This document shows positions 62,517 through 64,000 of a stretch of DNA of 64,000 nt, one piece after another. Numbering within the stretch: the stretch's first letter is position 1; every line of letters begins with the position of its first letter. A program made the translations under genes and the position numbers. The DNA comes from UBA1563 sp037440065 (GTDB taxonomy: Bacteria > Bacteroidota > Ignavibacteria > Ignavibacteriales > Ignavibacteriaceae), in contig JBBIUV010000016.1 in NCBI GenBank assembly GCA_037440065.1, positions 620,001-684,000 of the forward strand, written 5' to 3'. The notes under the pieces were generated by a model. That model did not search any database, was not told where the DNA came from, and worked only from the letters and a program-made list of their open reading frames with translations.

Positions 62517-64000
62517 TCACTTAATCAAAACAAATTTCTTTTCTGCTGTAAAATTCCCAGATTGAATTCTGTAAAAATAAACACCGCTTGTAAGATCTTT
62601 TCCATTAAAAAGTACTTCATAAATTCCAGCAGTTTTATATTCTTCCACCAATGTATCAATTTTTCTACCTAATACATCATAAATATGAAGGGATACCTTC
62701 CCAGATTGCGGTATTTGATACCTAATGGTTGTTTCAGGATTGAACGGATTAGGATAATTTTGATGCAATTCAAAATGCAGGATTTGATCAAAGAGAACCT
62801 CAATCAGTTTACTATACTTGAATTGTCCATCGAAATCGACTTGTTTTAATCGATATTGATATTTTCCTGAAAGAATCGAAGTATCGATAAAAGAATAAAA
62901 TTTATAAGAATTACTGGTACCATTACCATGAATAAAACCGAGTATTTCCCACTCGTTCAAATCAGCTTTATTCAGATAAGTTCTCCGCTCAACAAAAAAG
63001 CCATAGTTATTTATTTCAGTTGCGGTTTCCCAATTTAATTCAACATAAGTTAACTTTGAAGATGCCGTAAATGAATTCATTTCTACAGGCAAAGGTTCTA
63101 AAGGAATTGAATTTGAAATTGCATTAGCGAGCTTTGACCAATTTGATGAAGGATTCCTCAAACCATCTTTTTTTTGCTCAATATGAATAAAACGACCGGT
63201 CGAAGATGAAGGGGCGGTTCCACATGGATCGCCACTCCCGTTGATAAATCGTCCTTGTGTGTTAGTTGTTCCATTTAATCTATCCCAAGTTGTATCAACA
63301 TTAGCAATTTTGAAAGTTAAAGTGTTATCCTCCACCAACAAATTTGTTTTGATGTTATCAAGATAATCTGTCCCAGATGGATTAATTTTGGTACCGTTGC
63401 TCATAATCACATCCGGATCTGTCATCTGTTTTGAAAAGCCATGAACCTGAATAACGATTAAATTAGAAATAAGTCCAGAAAGAGTTTCTGTTCCCCGTTG
63501 AAAAAAACTTTCTTCCGAATGAGCTTGATCAGAGATCATGTAGGAAGTGGTTGATCCGGTACAGACTGTTGTTGTACCATCACAAGTTGATGTTGAACTG
63601 CTATTACATCTGTGAGCGCCAGTGATAAAAAATGCTCTAGCTCCAACGTTTTTAAAAATAAAAAATCCTTGTGCACCGGTATAAGTATCATAGATTGGAT
63701 GCGGCGCCTGGATTACGAGTGTTTGTCTGTCTGCGCCAGGATTAAAAAAATATGAACCCCAGTAATTGTTTGAGGCATCTGTCTTCAATAAGATGTAATA
63801 TGTTTTGTTCGGAACCTCGGTCGTGTCTGAATATTGAATTACTTGATAACCTAACGTCCCTGCATTGGAGTGCGCTGTTGCATATTCCTCTGCTATAATG
63901 TTTGTGACAATAGTTGCAAATGATGCTCTCTCTTGAGCTGATGGCGATACATATTTATTCTTATTTATACTTGAGGTGTCTGGAATTACAGAAATCAGGC
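62517..64000 (-). CDS. T9SS type A cargo protein with an unidentified His/Asp-rich domain (5' end cut by window edge)
   Basis: The frame is open to the right edge (first complete codon at 63998), so the N-terminus is missing; 494 residues are visible. The earliest apparent start, a TTG at 63788, lies inside the domain and is not the real one. The visible domain has conserved-looking motifs: QAPHPIYDTYTGAQGFF, GARAFFITGAHRCNSS, SDQAHSEESFFQRGTETL and VIQVHGFS, reminiscent of zinc-dependent amidohydrolases, but I cannot name the family. It is followed by an FN3-like module (LNWETATEINNYGFFVERR) and a sorting domain (NYPNPFNPETTIRYQI...KKFVLIK). Secreted hydrolase likely. Confidence 0.82.
   Translation of the reverse strand, partial: LISVIPDTSSINKNKYVSPSAQERASFATIVTNIIAEEYATAHSNAGTLGYQVIQYSDTTEVPNKTYYILLKTDASNNYWGSYFFNPGADRQTLVIQAPHPIYDTYTGAQGFFIFKNVGARAFFITGAHRCNSSSTSTCDGTTTVCTGSTTSYMISDQAHSEESFFQRGTETLSGLISNLIVIQVHGFSKQMTDPDVIMSNGTKINPSGTDYLDNIKTNLLVEDNTLTFKIANVDTTWDRLNGTTNTQGRFINGSGDPCGTAPSSSTGRFIHIEQKKDGLRNPSSNWSKLANAISNSIPLEPLPVEMNSFTASSKLTYVELNWETATEINNYGFFVERRTYLNKADLNEWEILGFIHGNGTSNSYKFYSFIDTSILSGKYQYRLKQVDFDGQFKYSKLIEVLFDQILHFELHQNYPNPFNPETTIRYQIPQSGKVSLHIYDVLGRKIDTLVEEYKTAGIYEVLFNGKDLTSGVYFYRIQSGNFTAEKKFVLIK

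Overview
The window looks like a low-GC, AT-rich chromosomal segment of an FCB-group bacterium, most plausibly Ignavibacteria/Melioribacter-like (Ignavibacteriota). The basis is the many secreted proteins with a type IX secretion (T9SS) C-terminal sorting domain of the form NYPNPFNPxT...VY/IY-x-x-LG...SGxYxYR...KKmlLlK, a PorV/PorQ-family protein, a large carboxypeptidase-regulatory TonB receptor, a fused alpha/beta E1 subunit, a separate atpDC pair, and a parA-parB-DUF5683 order known from Bacteroidetes. I see no insertion sequence, integrase, phage gene or CRISPR array; most of the window is core genome.

Layout. 1-8.0 kb (minus): an operon merR - tRNA-Pro(GGG) - purF - S8 secreted protease - pgsA - ftsY - lipid kinase (cut by the left edge). 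8.1-9.3 kb (minus): an integral membrane protein, a small conserved protein and aroQ. 9.4-10.3 kb (plus): a lone Ppx/GppA phosphatase. 10.3-18.8 kb (minus): zinc-ribbon membrane protein, DUF5683 protein, parB, parA, UPF0173 hydrolase, then folP - cdaA (c-di-AMP synthesis) - a GT2 glycosyltransferase without a normal start codon, and nagA, rpe and a PASTA protein. 18.9-20.2 kb: an MFS/POT-like transporter, divergent from rqcH-nagB (plus). 22.8 kb: tadA. 23.5-29.5 kb (plus): hisA-like, cNMP-binding protein, UspA, pfkA and a P-type Ca2+ ATPase with an extra membrane insertion. 29.6-31.4 kb (minus): atpD-atpC.

31.5-47.4 kb (minus) is the accessory, envelope-directed part. It holds a saccharopine-dehydrogenase-like oxidoreductase, a small membrane protein, a secreted protein with two HKD phospholipase-D motifs, and a six-gene run: two T9SS cargo proteins, a GATase-like lipoprotein, a TonB receptor, a PorV/Q barrel and an NHL-repeat lipoprotein. 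This run is the best candidate for an uncharacterised cell-surface system. 47.5-54.4 kb is a complete 2-oxoacid dehydrogenase and lipoate set (lpd-lipB-E1-E2-lipA), interrupted by a pair of REP-like palindromes. 54.5-64 kb holds a Cys-free MutY-like glycosylase, an envelope protein, a giant duplicated beta-helix T9SS protein, amt, a DinB/DUF1569-like protein, and a T9SS cargo gene cut by the right edge.

Genes within runs are tightly coupled (many ATGA/GTGA overlaps). Several calls use GTG or TTG starts, and a number of apparent N-terminal extensions were trimmed on signal-peptide, ribosome-binding-site or family grounds. Family assignments come from motif recognition only; no database search was run.
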